Shown here piece by piece: positions 61,150 through 64,000 of a DNA stretch of 64,000 nt (positions within the stretch are counted from its first letter, which is position 1; the number at the start of each line of letters is the position of its first letter). The DNA is from DATJOJ01 sp035507035 (GTDB taxonomy: Bacteria; Acidobacteriota; Terriglobia; Terriglobales; Acidobacteriaceae). The notes under the pieces were generated by a model. The model had not been told where the DNA came from and searched no databases. It saw nothing but the letters and a program-made list of their open reading frames with translations. The DNA lies in NCBI GenBank assembly GCA_035507035.1, contig DATJOJ010000068.1, forward strand, positions 1 through 64,000. The letters run 5' to 3'. Made by a program: the position numbers and the translations under genes.

Positions 61150-62439
61150 TCAGCGACTCAGGCGCACAACGCTCTCGACATGGTAGGTTTGGGGGAAAAG
61201 GTCCACCACATGGGCTTGCCTGATGTGATATCCAGCGGCGAGCAGTCCGGCCAAATCGCGCGCCAGCGTCGCCGGATCACAGGAAACATACGTGATCTCA
61301 GCCGCCTCCAGCCCGGCCAGACTGCGGACCACCATTCCCCCCAACCCGCCACGCGGCGGATCGAGCACGATCAGATCTGGGCGCACCTTGCCCGCCCTTT
61401 GCTGCAAGAATCGATCGGTCGTGGCGTGGACCGCCTTCACGTTTGCGGGTGAATTGTAGGAAAGATCGGCATAGGCTGTCGGTGACGATTCAACAGCGGT
61501 TACCTGTGCAAAACTTCTGGCGAGAACGCTGGAGAAAAGTCCCACGCCGGCATAAAGATCGAGCGCGGCATTCCCGGAACGGTTCGCGGTCACGATCTCC
61601 ACCAACTGGTCTGTTAGAAAACGATTCACCTGGAAGAACGCTCCGCCGCTCACGCGATAAGCAGCGTCTTTGGTTTTGTAATTCAGCGCCTTCTCCCCGG
61701 CAGAAGCCATCGGCTTTAACTCAGCAGATTCATTCGCGCCAATCGCAATCACCAATGCCCCGATCGCCGAAGCCGTCCCGCGCAGATCCTCGGCAAGGTT
61801 CTGCGCCGCCTCGGTCGATAACGGAGGCGCGCAATAAAGCAACAGAAGCAACTGATCGTCTTCAGCGTTTGCGAAAAATTCGATCTCCTGAATTTCCTGC
61901 GGAATTTTGCCCGCACGTCCCAGTTCCCACGCCACACTAATCCCGCGATTGATCAGGGCAGAACTGATGGGGCATTGTTCAACCGGCAGCAATTCATGGG
62001 AAGCGAATCGATAATAGCCAAGCGCAAAATCCGGCTGAGTCCGAACCCGCAGCCGTGCCCGGTTGCGATAATTCCATTCCGGCGAAGCATGAACAATCGG
62101 TTCGGTTTCAAGTTCGACCTTCGCAATGCGGCGCAGATTTTCCTTGAGCACCGCTGCTTTGATCTCCAACTGATGCCGATAGTCGGTGTGCTGGTAGTGG
62201 CAGCCACCGCAGCGGCCATAATAAGGACAGGGTGCCTCGATGCGATTTGCCGAGCGCTCGATGACTTCATCCAGGCGGGCGCGGGCGAAGCCCGGCTTAT
62301 TTTCGACGAGCGTGGCTTCGACTGTTTCCCCTTCCAGCACAAAAGGAACGAAGGCCGCTTTGCCGCGTCCGTTTTCGTCCGCAGGCAGGCGTGCCAGGCC
62401 ATCGCCGCCATAAACCAATTTTTCGATCGAGAGCCGCAA
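61150..62439 (-). CDS. rlmD: 23S rRNA (uracil-5-)-methyltransferase, RlmD/TrmA family
   Basis: 429 residues. A TRAM-like N-domain is followed by an iron-sulfur Cys set in APCPYYGRCGGCHYQHTDY (about residue 70). The Rossmann methyltransferase domain shows NAALDLYAGVGLFSSVLARS and PDLIVLDPPRGGLGGMVV, then VSCDPATLARDLAGLLAAGY with the catalytic Cys. It should methylate a uridine to 5-methyluridine in rRNA; which position (747 or 1939) cannot be told. It is separated by 12 bases from comEC, probably the same operon. Confidence 0.9.
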   Translation of the reverse strand: MRLSIEKLVYGGDGLARLPADENGRGKAAFVPFVLEGETVEATLVENKPGFARARLDEVIERSANRIEAPCPYYGRCGGCHYQHTDYRHQLEIKAAVLKENLRRIAKVELETEPIVHASPEWNYRNRARLRVRTQPDFALGYYRFASHELLPVEQCPISSALINRGISVAWELGRAGKIPQEIQEIEFFANAEDDQLLLLLYCAPPLSTEAAQNLAEDLRGTASAIGALVIAIGANESAELKPMASAGEKALNYKTKDAAYRVSGGAFFQVNRFLTDQLVEIVTANRSGNAALDLYAGVGLFSSVLARSFAQVTAVESSPTAYADLSYNSPANVKAVHATTDRFLQQRAGKVRPDLIVLDPPRGGLGGMVVRSLAGLEAAEITYVSCDPATLARDLAGLLAAGYHIRQAHVVDLFPQTYHVESVVRLSR

Positions 62440-62484
62440 TCTTTGATTCTAGAACGTTCCTGCGAAACTGGCTTGCGGCTTCAC

Positions 62485-63057
62485 TCAAAACTTGGGCAAA
62501 AGAAATCCGGTTTGCTGCCGGTAACTCTGATACTTGTCACCAAAAGTTGCGAGCATCAAAGTTTCTTCCCGCTTGGCTTTGAAGCTGTGCACGACGCCCA
62601 CCACCACAATCGCCAGCAATCCGCGCCATTCGCCGATCACCATCGCAGTTCCGATCGCCGCCAACAGCAGTCCGCTATAAATCGGATGGCGAAGCCGGGC
62701 GTAGGGACCGGAGCAAATCAGTTCGTGATCGACTTTCAGCGTGACGCGCGCGCTCCAGTTTCGACCTAAATTCCAGCGTGCCCAAATGGCCAGCGCGATC
62801 CCCGCATAGGTCATCACCACTCCAACGGCGTTCAGCCATGGCGTGCTGGCTACGAACCGTTCTCGCAGCCAGCCTCCGTGAATACGTCCAGAAAACATGA
62901 GATAAAAAGCCGCCGCGAGGGTCAAAACTTCGAGAAGACGCGCTGGCAGCGGTTCCGTCACCTTTGCCGATTTGACCCGTAGCGCATTGACGCACCAATA
63001 AATCGCAAACGCATACCACGGAATCAGTTCGATGTCCCACAACCCGATGTTTGCCAT
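62485..63057 (-). CDS. Isoprenylcysteine methyltransferase-like membrane protein (second copy)
   Basis: 190 residues with several membrane helices (WYAFAIYWCVNALRV, LLEVLTLAAAFYLMF, GVVMTYAGIALAIWARWNLG, LLLAAIGTAMVIG). The ICMT signature is visible: LICSGPYARLRHPIYSGLLL and the C-terminal KREETLMLATFGDKYQSYRQ. It is adjacent to and 3 bases after the PadR regulator gene, and so is likely controlled by it. Substrate unknown. Confidence 0.87.
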   Translation of the reverse strand: MANIGLWDIELIPWYAFAIYWCVNALRVKSAKVTEPLPARLLEVLTLAAAFYLMFSGRIHGGWLRERFVASTPWLNAVGVVMTYAGIALAIWARWNLGRNWSARVTLKVDHELICSGPYARLRHPIYSGLLLAAIGTAMVIGEWRGLLAIVVVGVVHSFKAKREETLMLATFGDKYQSYRQQTGFLLPKF

Positions 63058-63060
63058 CTC

Positions 63061-63603
63061 TCACCTCGAATCTGCACTGCTGCTTTCCCCGCGCGATTTC
63101 TGTTTTTGCATGCGCCGCAGTCGTTCGATCCACAACCGCTCCGCCTGCCCTTGCTCCACCAGGAATCGAGCCACCTCGCCGCCATAGGTTCCCACGTCCA
63201 GGTTCGCTTTCAGCGCCGCTAATCGTTCTTCCCGGTAAAACAAGTACGCTTCTCGCCTGGAAAGGATCCCGAATCTGGCTTCGGGTTTTATTAGATCGAA
63301 CATGCCGACCCGCAGGCAGAACGCGTCGGGCGAGCGCGCATCCTGATCGGAAAACTCCGCCAGACTCTGAACCAGCTCTTTTCTTCCCTTCGCCGTGAGC
63401 GCGTACTGCTGGCGGGTTTGCCCACGCTGGCCGGGAGTGGTTTTCTTGCTGACCAGACCCTGTTTGGTGAAACGGCGTAGCAGCGGATAGACCAGATTGT
63501 TGTGCATGGTCTCCTGCCGGAGGATGAACCCTGCCTCTTTTTTCAACTGATAGCCGTGCTTAGGGCCATCAAAAAGCAGCGCCAAAATTATTAAGTCATT
63601 CAT
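63061..63603 (-). CDS. PadR-family transcriptional regulator
   Basis: 180 residues. The N-terminal winged helix reads MNDLIILALLFDGPKHGYQL then KKEAGFILRQETMHNNLVYP and LLRRFTKQGLVSKKTTPGQR, a PadR pattern. The C-terminal half is helical (LSRREAYLFYREERLAALKA) for dimerisation. It is encoded as the first gene of a pair with the ICMT-like protein, and a symmetric operator lies at its own start. Probably a local repressor responding to a small molecule or envelope signal. Confidence 0.9.
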   Translation of the reverse strand: MNDLIILALLFDGPKHGYQLKKEAGFILRQETMHNNLVYPLLRRFTKQGLVSKKTTPGQRGQTRQQYALTAKGRKELVQSLAEFSDQDARSPDAFCLRVGMFDLIKPEARFGILSRREAYLFYREERLAALKANLDVGTYGGEVARFLVEQGQAERLWIERLRRMQKQKSRGESSSADSR

Positions 63604-63643
63604 GACAGTGTCAATAATGATCTAATAAAGACTTTTTTGTCAA
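63603..63643 (-). promoter_or_regulatory. Self-operator and promoter of the PadR gene
   Basis: On the minus strand TTGACA (63643-63638), 18-base spacer and CATTAT (63619-63614) precede a perfect palindrome TGACACTGTCA (63613-63603) that includes the first base of the ATG codon. Transcription would start inside or next to the palindrome, so repressor binding would block initiation. Confidence 0.6.
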
Positions 63644-63749
63644 GAATGCCGAAGAAACCATACAGAGACGAAAGTCTCCCCCACTACGACGCGGGATCGT
63701 GGAAAGACGCAAAGCCGGCGACGGGCGTGCAAAATCGCAAAAGAAAGCA

Positions 63750-63779
63750 TTGCCCGGCCCACAAGGCTTTTGCTAGCAT
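63750..63779 (+). promoter_or_regulatory. Promoter of the last secreted gene
   Basis: TTGCCC (63750-63755), an 18-base spacer and TAGCAT (63774-63779) with a preceding TGC. Similar in -35 sequence to the guaB promoter. Confidence 0.5.
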
Positions 63780-63849
63780 GGAAGCCCTGCCTGAGCTCCC
63801 AGCGGCAGATTACTTTCCATTTATGTGCACTCAGAAAGGTGGAAAAGCC

Positions 63850-64000
63850 TTGCGAAGATTTCTGTGTCTGGCGGTAGCAGTATTTTTAGCAGTGCCCGCA
63901 CTCTCACTGGCGCAGTCGATCCAGTCGTTGAAGAATCAGGCGCCCGATGGTGTCAACATTAGTTACCAAATGACCGATGGCACGGTGATGGCCCAAGGAT
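63850..64000 (+). CDS. Secreted protein of unknown function (partial, cut by window end)
   Basis: Reading frame running off the window. From TTG 63850 (AAAGGTGG upstream) the product begins with RRFLCLAVAVFLAVPALSLA, a signal peptide, and continues QSIQSLKNQAPDGVNISYQ. An upstream in-frame ATG at 63823 would add nine residues. Too little of it is here to name a family. Confidence 0.65.
   Translation, partial: MRRFLCLAVAVFLAVPALSLAQSIQSLKNQAPDGVNISYQMTDGTVMAQG

Overview
The window looks like a chromosomal segment from an Acidobacteriota genome, most likely class Terriglobia near Korobacter or Sulfotelmatobacter. This is inferred from a VWFA-related acidobacterial secreted protein, DUF885, DUF3108 and BNR-repeat secreted proteins, an LPS inner-core heptose locus, and many short dispersed intergenic repeats. 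No rRNA, tRNA, CRISPR array, prophage or complete IS element was seen. Gene density is high, and only one gene-free stretch exceeds 300 bases (42356-42856).

Layout. 1-8.0 kb: translation/transcription cluster on the minus strand (rimP, nusA, infB and a DUF503/YlxP-like gene cut by the window edge), interrupted by a secreted M28 peptidase gene and an oppositely oriented VapBC-type toxin-antitoxin pair with a palindromic operator. 8.2-13.1 kb: VWFA-related secreted protein, a putative lipoprotein, guaB and a VanZ-like membrane protein on the plus strand. 13.1-24.1 kb, minus: two small secreted or anchored proteins, clpC, lolC-lolD, an Ig-like secreted protein, a DUF885 protein, an unknown acidic protein, an NmrA-type reductase and a cytochrome c. 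24.1-28.7 kb: CHASE-PAS histidine kinase, YdeI-like protein and sialidase-like BNR protein. 28.8-32.5 kb: tonB-exbB-exbD-exbD-TPR lipoprotein operon ending at a strong terminator. 32.7-39.1 kb: tgt-yajC-secD-secF, then ispD and ispF separated by a GxxExxY gene associated with exact 20-bp inverted repeats. 39.4-46 kb: M1 aminopeptidase, small secreted protein, quinone oxidoreductase, PIN/TRAM membrane protein and an unknown membrane-anchored protein. 46.0-52.3 kb: LPS inner-core operon (kdtA, lpxK, rfaE1, rfaE2, waaC, an ICMT-like methyltransferase and DUF3108). 52.3-56.5 kb: TPR protein, outer-membrane protein and a small molybdenum-related group (sulfite-oxidase-like domain, Mop/TOBE, ModA) with no modBC nearby. 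56.6-64 kb: stress-domain/STAS fusion, small proteins, ComEC, an RlmD-like methyltransferase, a second ICMT-like protein with its PadR regulator, and the start of a secreted protein.

The most interesting structure is in the DNA between and inside genes. At least five short repeat families recur. One of them (ACGGATT) forms long inverted pairs, and one such pair brackets most of the GxxExxY nuclease-fold gene inserted between ispD and ispF. Repeat-like sequence also appears in frame inside rimP, tgt and lolC, and possibly comEC. Two minus-strand genes share a TATAAT box 8-9 nt before ATG, suggesting leaderless transcripts. Start codons were adjusted by Shine-Dalgarno placement where this was clear. 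All functional calls come from reading motifs; no database search was possible.
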